A stretch of 64,000 nucleotides of DNA from Linyphia triangularis. Lineage: Eukaryota; Arthropoda; Arachnida; Araneae; Linyphiidae. The translations under genes and the position numbers were made by a program. The notes beneath the pieces are model-generated. The model was given only the letters and a program-made list of their open reading frames with translations, had not been told where the DNA came from and did not search any database. This document shows positions 48,232-59,788 of this stretch, one piece after another; positions within the stretch are counted from its first letter, which is position 1; every line of letters begins with the position of its first letter. The stretch covers positions 11,237,197 to 11,301,196 of the forward strand of contig OZ021725.1 in assembly GCA_963978545.1 (NCBI GenBank). The letters run 5' to 3'.

Positions 48232-49240
48232 GTGGTTTCCCTGAAAGCTGGGTTTTGCAATCTACACACAGTAAATGTTGGGTTTTGTAATCTTTACACG
48301 GTCCAGAATGTCTTCAGAAAAGCAGTAAATGAATTCGGGGATGAAATTGTGGATTTCATTGTAGACTTGCACTACTTCTTTAAACAATCCCCTGTCAGAG
48401 TTAAGGAATTAAAATATTTGCAAGATGAACTTGGATTCAAGAATCTTAAGCTTGTTGAAAGTAGGTGGCTGAATCTTGGTCCTGCATTAGACAGGCTTGT
48501 CAGCCAATGACGCGTGGTTTCTGAATATTTTTTAAAAAGGTTGCCCAAAAGTGACCTAAAGATTTCTGAAAGCGCTCATTATTTGAGGATTGTGATGTGT
48601 CTGAAAAGGCCCAATGCTACTTTGGTTAAAGTACACTTCCTTCTCTCCTTGGCAAATACCCTGCAACCTATCTTGGCTCTTTCTCAATGAGAAGAACCTT
48701 TGATACATCTTATGTATGAAAGGATGGATTCCTTAGTAAGAAAGTTGTATGGCCGTTTCTGAGCCAAATGAGTCTACAAGAACTGCAGCTGTTAAAGTTT
48801 CCGGCAATAGACTTTGAACTTGACGATGATGAACTTGAAATTGGTGTTCAATCTCAAAAGTATTTGACAAAGGTTAAGAAAACTCTTCAAAAAGAGTTGA
48901 CAGTATTAATGCGAAAATGTCTCTAAAATGTAGCCCAAGAATAACTAGAGAAAACCCTTTCACTTAATATTGTGATAAAAGAAGCAAGGTGTCTGAAGCC
49001 AGAAAGTATATCCAAGTCCTGGTCTTTAAAAGCATTTAAAAATCTTTCATCCAATGTTCACCTAAGCCCTCCTTTAAATGTTGACTTAATAGGTGATGAG
49101 TGGAGGGTTTTGCAATACGAGAACATTCCAAAAGACTGGTACACGTATGAAATTGAGGATGAAGTATTTCCTAGACGGATCGATTACTTCTTTAACAACA
49201 TCTTCTCTCTTAGGAATGATCTAGGGAAGGAAAATATCCC
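48232..49240 (+). pseudogene. hAT transposase pseudogene, copy 2
   Basis: Aligned with copy 1 from FCNLHTV onward. It keeps a 36-bp segment lost from copy 1 near 48411 (FKNLKLVESRWLNLG). It has a stop at 48508 (the position of WPMVS in copy 1) and a second at 48708. It keeps a downstream segment absent from copy 1 (48972-49230, including DEWRVLQYENIPKDW). It ends abruptly at 'cgagctgtagccc', switching into Rep-T at a shared GAGCT. Confidence 0.78.
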
Positions 49241-50212
49241 GAGCTGTAGCCCTATAAGAAACCGTTCTGTAAAGTATTTATTAATTAAAAAAGAACTAAA
49301 TAAAAATTTAACATTCTGTTTTTCAAAAGTCTAATTAGAAGGCTAAAACTACTTATGTTGAAAATTTCAGAGCTGTATCTCTATTTGAAGTCACTTTGTA
49401 AAAAAAAGAAAGAAAAAAAAATAATAATAATTAATAAAAACATTAATTAAAAAAGAACTAATTAAAATGTTAATATTCTGTTTGCCATACATAAAATTAG
49501 AGGACAAAACTTCTTGTTTTGAAAATTTCAGAGCTCTACTCAAATTTTAAGTAGGTTTCTATAGATCCACAGACAGACACACAGCTTTTTTTATTATTAT
49601 AGACTAGCTAAATACCTGTGCTTCGCCGCAATATTTTAGCCAGCTGTGAAGCCCCGCATTGCGGAAATCCGTCATTGGTGTATGGGCCCAAATTTTTGGT
49701 GCTTAGCTCGCAGGAAGGTTCATCGCAACGCAAAATCGAATCGCTTCGCTCGCTGAAAAAGTCATTGACACGCAAGCCCAGCCTTACTTAACTCATTGAA
49801 AGGTCCATTGCTATGCAAACATGAGCTCGCTTTGCTTGATGAAAGGTTCATTGCTGTGTAAATGTAAGGGCACTTCACACACTAAAAACTAATTGCTACG
49901 TAAAGCCTTAATATTAGAAGCCCCTCCCTTGTCGAGAAACGATAAAAAATTCCCCGTTAATGACTATAATACAACACCCCTTTAAGAATATTTTAACACG
50001 TGATGTATGTAAAATGCAAAATTAGAAGGTCAAACTACTTATATTGAAACTTTCAGAGCTCTAGGCCTATTAGAAATCGCTTTTTGTGAAAATATTAATT
50101 AAAAACTCGTCAAAAAAACAAATTAAAATTTTAACATTCTTTTTGTCAAAAATCCAATTAGAAAACCAAAACTATTTGTGTTGAAAATTTCAGAAATATA
50201 ACCCAATACGAA

Positions 50213-52470
50213 CAGAGGTGTAGTGGAGCGGGAACGCGTGGGAACGACGATCCTTTACCTTTTTAGAAAGAGGAACGGCGTTCCCTCACTTAACTTTTTT
50301 TTTTTAATTTGTATTTTTAAATATTTTTTTTCTTTACGTGACACTAAACTCAAAGTCAAGTAAGAAATAAAATAAATTCTTTCGTGAGAACTATGCTTTT
50401 ATGTCAGTTTCGATCCACAACTTCAGGGCTAAGCAGGCAAGTTGAAGTATTTGCAAAACACTTAAAAGGCCATTCCATAAACAATCCGACACATGCACTA
50501 AACTCCCTCCCTCCCCCTTCTTTGAATTTATTAAGTGGTCTTTCAATGTTTCATTGCTTCTTCATTACAAATGAACTGATATAATATGTTTACATCTATG
50601 ATTCATCCTATGCCAATTATCTTCTTCAAGAAATGATCTGTATTTGTGGATGAATTCCATACCTCCAATTTATATGGCTCGTCGTGAATACGGACTAAAA
50701 CTTCCAGACACAAGTTCACGCCAACTATCTCCATTTTTAAACAAAACTATGGTCTGGTACATTCAGTTCTTTGCGCCCTTTCCTTGAAGAATATTTCTTC
50801 TCCTCTAATTTTAACGGGAACGCTAACCGAAATATCAACAAAAGTGACATACGTTTTTTTGTTGTTTTTTTTAAATCACCCACTTAATAATATATTTGTA
50901 AACCTTTCTCCGAGCCAAAGAAATGAATTTGTACAATAGAGAATAGAATAACAATAAAAGATTTGTTTTTTGGACAATCCAAAAAGGCTAAAAAAAAGCC
51001 TGCGATTCTGATAGAGCTGAGAGTGAAAAATGTCGATATTTTATATTAGCTTTTAGGATGTTTTGAGATCACGGAATTATGCATTTATATTGACTGGCCA
51101 GATATTGGGAAAATCAAACTGATACGTTGTTTGAACATAACAAACTCTATTCAAAACAGTGTTGTTTTTTGAACTCTTACTTACTTTAACTCAATAAGTA
51201 AAAATAATGAAAATGAATGGCGCCAGGAATGTGTATGGGAGGATGCTTGTTATTCCCCTAATAGCTTACATTTTTATGAAAGTGGAGAATAGGCAATATT
51301 CACCGGAAAAATAAACTGTGTGCCATTTAATAATGAATTTTATATTTGTCATTGTGATAAGCAAAATATTTTGGAAAAATCAAGATTTTTGAACTAAATT
51401 TTTTTTATTTCCTTGCAACCTTTTACAGATAATGCTGCCGGCCCCCATGCTAATTGAATTTACCAAAAAGTGAAGTTATTCACATTCACTTTTTGAGCAG
51501 GTATTTAATTTTCACCCCCTCTTCCCGTCTCTCTTTATAAAAAAGTATACATTTGTGCTATATATTTTTAGTATAAAACAACTAAAAATTTGTATAATAC
51601 CTTGAAATTGGGCTGTGAAATAATAGGAAAGCAATTCAAATGTATTTTAAAATGCAAAAGTAAATTGCTTTACGGTTTGAGAATGGGAAAGCTTACATTT
51701 ACAGTTATTTCAGAGTTTATTCCAAAAATGTAGCAGCAGTTCTTAAAAAATCTTTTTCCACAAATTTAAAAAAAAAATCAACACTAAATATAAAATACAG
51801 TGGTGGCATTAAGGGTACAAAATTGCCTCGATCTTTTTTAAACGCTAGTGATTTTGAACTACAAAAATCGCTATCTTTTTAATGCCTTTTAAATACAGAT
51901 TTGGAAGAGCTACAAAATCTGGGAATTTATCCGAACCCGTTGCTTGTAAGGTATCTCTGAAAATCTGGAAGTCAGATAATGATGTATTTAGGCTCCGAAA
52001 ACCTAGATCTGATGATGACCCTATTAGTAGGGTGCGTTCTAAATCAAACTTGGCAGATACGAAACTCGATCCCAAAATTGTTTTAAAAAAATCATCTAAA
52101 TAATCTGCTTAAAATTTGTGTCAATAGTATGTTTGAAAATGTCTTATAATCCATTTATAAAGTGTCAAACAATCTCTTAAAATTGTTTATGCAAAGCAAA
52201 TTGTCTAAAAATCTATATAATTTAATAGTTAAAAAAATTATTTAATAACAAAAGTTTATATACACATTTTTCTTTTTAGTTTTTAAGGTGCTAATTATCT
52301 GTTTTGAGATTATTAAAGTAATATCAATAAAGTTATTTATTCTTTATTTTCGACCCCCCCCCCTTCCCCCCCCCCCCCCCCCCCTCGTCTCCACACAGAA
52401 AAAAAAAGTATACGGTTCTAACGATGCGACATAGCGTTCCCACACCTTTTTATTTTACACTACACCACTG
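50213..52470. mobile_element. hAT-type element with perfect 8-bp duplication, 2.26 kb
   Basis: The ends CAGAGGTGTAGTG and CACTACACCACTG are inverted, one mismatch apart. The flanks are AATACGAA (50205-50212, 52471-52478). Near the ends, GGAACGCG and GCGTTCCC add subterminal inversion. It has no recognisable transposase; a 73-codon frame at 51882-52103 has no known domain. C10 and C19 runs sit near the right end (52354-52384). Confidence 0.92.
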
Positions 52471-52700
52471 AATACGAAATCGTTTTGTAAAATATTTGTT
52501 AATTAATTAAAACACAAATAAAATTTCAAAATTCTGTTTTTCAAAAGTCCAATTAGAAGGCCAAAACTACTTACGTTGAAAATTTCAGAGATGTAGCCCT
52601 ATTAGAAATCGTTTCGTAAAATATATATTAATAAATTAAAAAAATTAATTAAAAAGGAACTAAATAAAAATTTAAAATTCTGTTTTTCAAAAGTCTAATT

Positions 52701-53537
52701 AAATGGCCAAAACTACTTTTGTTGAAATTTTCAGAGCTGTAGCCCTGTTAGAAATTGTTTTGTAAAATATTTATTAATTAATTAAAAAAGAACTAAATAA
52801 AAATTTAATATTCTGTTTTTTAAAAGAAGAATTAGAAGGCCAAAACTAATTAGGTTGAAAATTTCAGAACTGTAGCCCTATTAGAAATCGTTTCGTAAAT
52901 TATATATTAATAAATTAAAAAAATTAATTAAAAAGGAACTAAATAAAAGTTTAAAATTCTGTTTTTCAAAAGTTTAATTAAATGGCCAAAACTACTTTTG
53001 TTGAAATTTTCAGAGCTGTAGCCCTATTAGAAATCGTTTTGTAAAATATTTATTAATTAATTAAAAAAGAACTAAATAAAAATTTAATATTCTGTTTTTT
53101 AAAAGAAGAATTAGAAGGCCAAAACTAATTATGTTGAAAATTTCAGAACTGTAGCCCTATTAGAAATCGTTTCGTAAATTATATATTAATAAATTAAAAA
53201 AATTAATTAAAAAGGAACTAAATAAAAGTTTAAAATTCTGTTTTTCAAAAGTTTAATTAAATGGCCAAAACTACTTTTGTTGAAATTTTCAGGGCTGTAG
53301 CCCTATTAGAAATCGTTTTGTAAAATATTTATTAATTAATTAAAAAAGAACTAAATAAAAATTTAATATTCTGTTTTTTAAAAGAAGAATTAGAAGGCCA
53401 AAACTAATTATGTTGAAAATTTCAGAACTGTAGCCCTATTAGAAGTCATTTTGTAAATTTTTTTTTAATTACTTAAATAAATTAATTAAATAAAAATTTA
53501 ATATTCTGTTTTTTAAAAGTCCAATTAGAAGGCTAAA
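52701..53537 (+). repeat. 279-bp tandem repeat, three units
   Basis: AAATGGCCAAAACTAC recurs at 52701, 52980 and 53259, exactly 279 bases apart, with near-identical sequence between. Each 279-bp unit is a dimer of the basic Rep-T unit (variants 'aaatggcc' and 'gaaggcc'). This is a local array formed by unequal exchange. Confidence 0.9.
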
Positions 53538-53940
53538 ACTACTTATGTTGAAAATTTCAGAGCTGTATCTCTATTTGAAGTCACTTTGTAAAAAATATAT
53601 TAATTAAAAAAAAAATAACTAAAAAAGAATTAAAATTCTGTATGACGTACATAAAATTAGAAAGCCAAAACTTCTTTTGTTGAAAATTTCAGAGCTCTTC
53701 TCCAATTTTAAGTAGGTTTCTATGGAGCCACAGACAGACACACAGCTTGTTTTATTATTATAGATTACTAATGGTTTGCTTTGCGTTAAATGTTCCTTCA
53801 GAAGTGATCCATGTCTGTTTTTTATTTTTAAGCTTAATTTTATATTTAACTAGTATAATCTATCCAACTGGTACCGAACCGGCGCTTTTGGGACGAGATT
53901 TGCATTTAATTCTTTTTTTAATATTATATTTAATATACAT

Positions 53941-55732
53941 TAGGCTTGGGCGATGTTAACATTTCTGCATCGCGATATATCGGGAAGCAAACATCACGAT
54001 GTCACGATATATCGCGATGTTAACTATATATATTGTAAAATTTTATTAAATTCATGTATGGATAGTTATTTTAAATAACATGAGCAGCGACAAAATTATT
54101 TTCAGGGGGATACACAAAGCACCCGAGGAGTATAAGCCGGTTATTTTTTATTTTGGTTTAATCTGTATTTTTCAATTTCTCTATCTTAAGGAAATTTTAC
54201 TTCGTTATTATCCAGCAGAGGGGGGGGGGGGGGGCAAGTGCACCTCCTTTCACCCTTCTGGGGGCGCCCATGTGGATAATTGCCCTATCGCCTGTCTTCA
54301 ACTAATAAACAGTCAAACTCCGTTTATGCGAAATTGCTTAACATGAAATCCCGCTTAACACGAAGTTAAAATAAGTCTCTGTAGTTAAAACATAACATTA
54401 ATTTATTCACTTAACACGAAATTTGGTTAAAGCGAACAATTTCAGCGGCCCCATTGATTTCACGTTAACGGGGTTTGACTGTAGCATATCACCTAAGTTG
54501 AATTTGGATTTGAACCGGACGTATCAAGGACACCAGTGTAACGTAGTCAAATGGAGTAATTACGCAAATCATTTTTCGATCCAAAAAACTTTTATGCTTA
54601 GTAATTAAAAAACATTAAAAAAAAAATTAAATTTTGGATTGAGTAATTAATCTCATGGAAATAAATAAACTTTATTCAAATTATACTAACTATAAAAATT
54701 TATAAAGCATTTATTTACTTACCAGTCAGAAGAGAAAATCTTTCAACTTAAATGGAAAAAAATCGTTTATATGTAATCGTTTATACGAACTAGAGAAACA
54801 ACTGTCCATGTGCTAGTTCACATTGATTTTGGCAGATATAACAAACAGCTCATAGTAAAAAATAACCAGATTAACTTAACTGGGTAAAAACTAGACATAA
54901 ATTACCGCGGCCGAATGGTGCAATCTTCTTGAGTTAATAAATAAAGCAAAATAAAATAATAGCAAGATAAAAAAAATCTTGAAGTTAATATAAAAGATTG
55001 CAAAATACAAAAGTGTAATATTTTATTTCTTCCAAGTTAAAGAAATAATAAAGGGGGAAAAAATCAAAAATGAAGCACAAAAAGTGTAGGAAATGCTCAA
55101 TTGAATTCCGAAAATAGACATCAAGGTCTTATATCTGATGACTATTAAATGAAAATCAAAACGTTTTCCAAGTGTTGAGAGAACAACATAAATAATGTTC
55201 AAACAATAAATCGAATACTTCTTTTATGGAATCTCCAATATTTCTAGACTGCTGGCGTCACCTCGCAATTTCAATACTCATCCCACATGCGTAAGTGGAT
55301 ACAATTACCACGATACGTTTTTTTTCTGATGAAATATCGGGCATCCGCAAAAGCAAATGGAAATCGTCTCAAACGGCCCGATGTCGACGGTATCACTATA
55401 TTTATATACAATATTGGGAACATCTCTCATATGCAAGGCAGGGTGGATACGATTAGCACGATGTGAGCTTGCCGATGAAGTACCGCGCAAAAGCAAATGG
55501 AACTAGTTTCAAACGGCGCGGCGTCAACGGTTTCAATACGTTTCCATAGTGCTTTAGAAACACCGGGCATGAATCGTTGCCACGGTTCTTCGTCCTTGAA
55601 GTGCTAGGCAAGTATCGTTCTCTCGTCAAAAGAGATCGCGATGTATCGGTTTGGAGAAAATAGTGACACCGGTTTGACGATGTTGATTTCATACCGGTTT
55701 TTTCCGATATATCGATACATCGCCCAAGCCTA
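53941..55732. mobile_element. hAT-type element with perfect 8-bp duplication, 1.79 kb
   Basis: The ends TAGGCTTGGGCGATGT and ACATCGCCCAAGCCTA are flanked by ATATACAT (53933-53940, 55733-55740). The GGGCGAT..ATATCG end style is common among hAT elements. There is no transposase. The interior includes family hN1 pieces (54220-54272 and about 55010-55240) and a small inverted-repeat element at 54310-54481. G15 lies at 54220-54234. Confidence 0.9.
54310..54481. mobile_element. Small TIR element (pogo/Tc1-like ends)
   Basis: 172 bp with ends CAGTCAAACTCCGTT and AACGGGGTTTGACTG. CAGT(C/Y)AAAC ends resemble pogo/Tigger-type elements. A TA follows the right end, but the left flank is AA, so the target duplication is not intact. 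Confidence 0.65.
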
Positions 55733-55859
55733 ATATACATTTCACTTGATCTCTGAATATTCATTTTAAAATAAAAATATTGTCGACAAATTAGTGTGCA
55801 TTTGAAATAGACGTTTTTGTTTGTTTCCTACTTTAAGGAAAACAAATCCTACTTTTCAG

Positions 55860-55921
55860 TCGGCGCATTATAGCCCTCGTGTTGCTGACTGCGCCAGATA
55901 ATCTGAAAACAACCAAGACAA
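55860..55921 (+). mobile_element. 5'-truncated SINE with 12-bp duplication
   Basis: Carries the SINE body (GGCGCATTATAGCCCTCGTG to AAAACAACC) without the tRNA head. Flanked by CCTACTTTTCAG at 55848-55859 and 55922-55933. The sister hAT copy has a single CCTACTTTTCAG at 48013-48024, the empty site. Confidence 0.9.
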
Positions 55922-56439
55922 CCTACTTTTCAGCAAAAATGTCCTACTTTTCCTACTTTTTAAACTTCAAAATCAACTGGGAGGCTTGATATACGATGGA
56001 TTGTCTATTTTCTATTAGTTGGCATGCTCCAAAAAAAAATTTTTTTTAAACAAGCACAAAACATTTTTAGCAAAATATGTTTGCCAGTGCCTTATGTTCA
56101 GCTATAGCAGCAGTTTAAAAAACAATGTCGAAGGATTTTAATATCAAATCCTAAAATTTAACTTTAGAATTAAATACAATACAAACTAAGCTAAAAACAA
56201 GCAACAATTGTAGATCTAACATTAATTTATTTTAAAAACCCAGCTCAGCACATTATGTTTTAACGTAAAAACTAAATGTAAACAAAATAAATGATGAATT
56301 TAAAATACATAAAACAAAATATAACAAAAAAAAGATAATGTTTAAAATGCAACTACGGCAAAGTGAGAGTTACAATATACATCATTACAAGATTTTAAAT
56401 GCTAAACTTTTGCAAGTTTATCTAAATTAAAATTGTTAT

Positions 56440-57020
56440 GTCACTCAATGATAGTCTAAATACGTGTGCGACGTGATGACGTCACAATATGGCTGCTGGG
56501 ATTTTAACAAATGGACATCAATCTGAATTAACATTGTGCTGTTTTTATTTGATGAATTAACGATTAATTAATAATAATTTTTATTTTCTAACTCTCAAAA
56601 ATTGTAGCCTAAACTTTCCAATAAGTGGTCCTATAGGTGAGAAAGCATTGCGTGCACTAGTTTATGTTTTCTGTTGAATAAAAGAGTGTTTTTGATTTAT
56701 TAGTCTGGATTGTGGTTTTTATTTCATGAATTGTAGGTAAATAAGTCATTATTTTAAAATTTTAACTGCCGAATGTTGTAGCGTAGATCTTCCGATAACT
56801 GGTCCAATAGGTGGGTAAACATTAAATACTGTATTTTTGTAATTTTTTTTTTAGTTGAATCAAACTACGTTTGTTTTTGGCTTGTCAGTCCCCCGTCAAG
56901 ATTATCATTGTGTTCTCTTATTTCATGAATTATGGATAAAAATTAAAAATAATAATGTATTTAACTAATGAAAGTTCTTGACCTAACTCTTCTATAATTG
57001 GTCCAATAGGTGAGTAAACA
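56440..57020 (-). repeat. Rep-X, reverse copy
   Basis: The reverse complement follows 33493-33960, including 'gccatattgtgacgtcat', 'ttcatgaaataaaaacc' and 'gacaagccaaaaacaaacgt'. Three unit boundaries ('ggtcctatagg', 'ggtccaatagg' twice) lie near 56627, 56802 and 57000. Confidence 0.7.
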
Positions 57021-57280
57021 GTATTTTCAGTAGTTAATTGTTTACGTTATAAAAATGAGTTTGTTTACATATCATTGTTGATATTCATAGCAATAGGCTT
57101 TGACACCAACAATAGAGATTGTTAATTAAACATTCAGTATTGCTTGTAAGAGTTAAAAGAACTAGTTAGCAACAAAAATCAGTTATACATGCACAATTAA
57201 ACCCTTTGGCAATTTGAGTATATTTGGTTTGACTTAGTGATCTATTTAATTCGCCACTTCAAACTTGAATTTTATAAGTA

Positions 57281-57483
57281 CACTGTTAAAAATTTTGTTC
57301 CACCTTGCACCAAAAATTGGTTCCCATTTAGCTGCCACCAACATTTGGTGCTTAGTTTCACGATTTAATGGTGCAACCTCGGACCGTAAGCACCATTAAA
57401 TCGCGAAACTAAGCACCAAATGTTGGTGGCAGCTAAATGGGAACCAAATTTTGGTGCATGGTGGACAATTTTTTTTAACAGTG
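57281..57483. mobile_element. Pal-D hairpin MITE with TA duplication
   Basis: 203 bp flanked by TA (57279-57280, 57484-57485), with ends CACTGTTAAAAA and TTTTTTAACAGTG. Arms of about 95 bases are nearly perfect inverted copies around a spacer of about 15 bases ('acctcggaccgta'). TA target and structure suggest a Tc1/mariner-type MITE. Its low divergence suggests it is young. Confidence 0.88.
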
Positions 57484-57499
57484 TATTAATGGAAACACT

Positions 57500-58690
57500 T
57501 ATTTCTTTGAAGGTATGACCATTGTTTTTATTGTTTCCAATTATTATGTGTTTAAAAGAGATGTTTATTTAACCGTTGATTAGTAAAACTTTCTTGGTAC
57601 ATGCTAAATGGTGTTTGGTTTTAGGGAGCCATGTTATTTTACAACATGCTCTCATTGCTAAATATCTTTTGGTTCTAGCCTCGAAAGTAATGCAACACCG
57701 AAACCTTATTCGACATATTTTTTTCTAAAAATATGTTTCGGTAGTTATTTACTATTAATATTGTTAATTCTTGATGTTCATATTTCTTAGGAAAACTTAC
57801 TAAAATGTCAACAAATGGGCTGCCTACTATCATCAATTAACATTAATGTGGATATATAAAGAACACATCTCGAATATCAAGATTCGCATTGCATTACAGG
57901 ATGGAATTTTTGTTATGGTGGTAGGGGATTACCGTGGTAGATTTTTCTACTTCAAAATGTGAATTTTATTATTAAAAAAGAATAGCCAGATGTTAAAATG
58001 GTTAAAGAATGTGCCTTAAAATGTAAAATAATACATAATAAGAAACTTTTTAGAGTAAAATTAATACAAACATTTGTTTTTTTCTAAAAAAAAAAGCTAT
58101 TTTATAATCAACATTTAACTAGACTAGTACTTTTGAACGTTCAACTTGTTTGCTTCTTTAGGTCAATGACAGTCCACTATGCTCAATCACCATTACAGGG
58201 TATGTTGTAAAAAAATTCAACTCAAATATCATTATTCGTATTTCATTACAGGATGAATATTTTGTAGTGCTGGTTGGTTCTATTTGTTTCAAAATTTTAA
58301 ATATATTATAATATCTAGGACAGAGAACAAGTCATATTTGACCAGAATAATATGTGAACTAGTATAATGCACATTATATTAGTTTGACTATTTGGAGTAT
58401 TTCTGATGCAAATATTACACAAAGGCCATAGTGCACAAAAACATTTTAATAATAATAAGCCTCATGCTTTTAGATTTAGTCAGATGACCAACAGTCATAG
58501 GTGTTGCAGGAAGAGTCAAAATGGTGCTGTTACATTTGAAAATTAGAAAATAAGTAGAGAAAAGTGGTAAATTTGTAAGAAATGAAAATATGTACACTTT
58601 TTTTAAAAGAAAACTAATGCTTAACTATTAACATTTGGGTAGGAAATTCTTTTTTTTTTTTATTCTTACATTTTGCTGTATGCCATCTGC
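57500..58690. other. AT-rich spacer with a diverged local duplication
   Basis: 'ttcgcattgcattacaggatgg' near 57885 and 'ttcgtatttcattacaggatg' near 58237 head similar 60-base stretches about 350 bases apart. No gene recognised. Confidence 0.4.
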
Positions 58691-58708
58691 TCTAACCAGC
58701 AAATAAAC

Positions 58709-58867
58709 CTGCTGAGATCTGAGCTGGCATCTCCATCTCTCCAAATCCATGCCTGACCAACCTGACGTTGAGGCCTCGGAGGATTTTATGTGCAGCATTA
58801 TCATACAATTTTGTTACGGCAAGGTACTGGTTTGTTCCCAGAGCCTTAGCTAGCTGAGCCAACGGGG
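58709..58867 (-). CDS. Possible host exon, 53 codons
   Basis: On the minus strand an open stretch is bordered by an acceptor-like pyrimidine tract ending TACATAG and a donor-like CAG|GTTTAT. The 159 bases between are exactly 53 codons and stay open. The peptide (for example QLAKALGTNQYLAVTKLYDN and NVRLVRHGFGEMEMPAQI) has balanced composition, and GC is well above the flanks, as expected of conserved coding sequence. I cannot place it in a family. No partner exon was found in this window. It could equally be a fragment of a retroposed gene. Confidence 0.4.
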
Positions 58868-59146
58868 CTATGTACACAATAGAAAACTATTGCAATTACT
58901 TAAAAATCATTCTTTAACATTAAAGAAAATATAATTTTTAATGAATAAGAATCATAAACAGCTTGAGGACTGTAATCAAAATATGTAACTTACTGTAATT
59001 TAATAAGTATAATTGTTAACTTTGTTCCTAACATTAATTTTAGTAAAATAAAATGAACCAAGTAAAAAATAAATATGGTACTTTTAGAAGGGTCAAAAGG
59101 CCTCCATTCTTGTCAGAAATTGAAATTTTTTTACATAATTTATGTT
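58868..59146. other. AT-rich spacer before the LTR element
   Basis: Nothing recognised. Confidence 0.4.
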
Positions 59147-59150
59147 AACT

Positions 59151-59393
59151 TGTAGCAGAATAAATATACCCCCGTGCATCTCTTGCTGGATGAATATATC
59201 CTCGTGCCGTCACAACTAGATATCCTCGCGCTTTACTTTGGTAGTGGTGTTCTATAGATTTGAAGATACCAGTTTGAGTTTGAAGAATGGCGTATTAACT
59301 AATAAAGTTGTTTCTTTAAACCGTTTCGTATTATTATAATAGTAAACACTTAACCATTTACAAGTTTGTTATCTCATCGACATCACTGCTATA
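59151..59393 (+). repeat. 5' LTR
   Basis: TGTAGC to GCTATA, matching 63118-63360. A 'gaataaatat' block lies near its start and 'aataaagttg' near 59301, a possible polyadenylation signal. Confidence 0.93.
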
Positions 59394-59396
59394 AAG

Positions 59397-59419
59397 TGGC
59401 GCCCAATGTGGGGCTCGAA
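59397..59419 (+). promoter_or_regulatory. Primer binding site, tRNA-Lys(CTT)-like
   Basis: TGGCGCCCAATGTGGGGCTC is, with one mismatch, complementary to the 3' end of arthropod tRNA-Lys(CTT) plus CCA. It starts 3 bases after the LTR, where reverse transcription is primed. Confidence 0.85.
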
Positions 59420-59788
59420 AACATACGAAAATTACCCAGAGATGAGTCAATGTGTCGGTGATGAAAACGAAAGGAACAGATAAGTATTATTTTATTTGAA
59501 TGTTGGAGGTTATATCTAGTCTACTTTAAGTTAAACCTTATAATTTTTCGGTTATTACTCACCCAGAGGAATAGTTTGAAAGCAATTTACTCGACCCGAG
59601 TTGAATATTAAAGGTTTTGGATCATCCGGATCATAAAGATAATTTGGCGATATTTCCTTTTGCATTTGAAGTTATTGTTTCAGAAATCCCGAGTGTGGTT
59701 TCTGATATTGCGAATCATTTTTCAAGTAAACAAATTAACTGGTCTTTATCAGTTCATTCTGAAGTGCATTTAAGATTTGACTATCACC

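Larger units (their letters stand above)
49240..53768 (+). repeat. Rep-T copies in tandem, with expanded units
   Basis: A 3' part (49240-49603) ends TTATTATTATAGACT and runs straight into a new start, GACTAGCTAAATACCTGTGC (about 49602). This second copy is split by the hAT-type element at 50213-52470, continues through a 279-bp tandem array, and ends with CACAGACAGACACACAGC near 53745. Confidence 0.72.
48072..55988 (+). mobile_element. hAT transposon copy 2, defective and expanded by insertions
   Basis: The left end is CAGGGCGCCCAGCAG and the right end AACTGGGAGGCTTG. The first 1.1 kb and last 250 bases align with copy 1. The interior is enlarged by Rep-T, a hAT-type insertion at 50213, another at 53941 and a SINE fragment at 55860. 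No outer target duplication was found. Confidence 0.75.
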
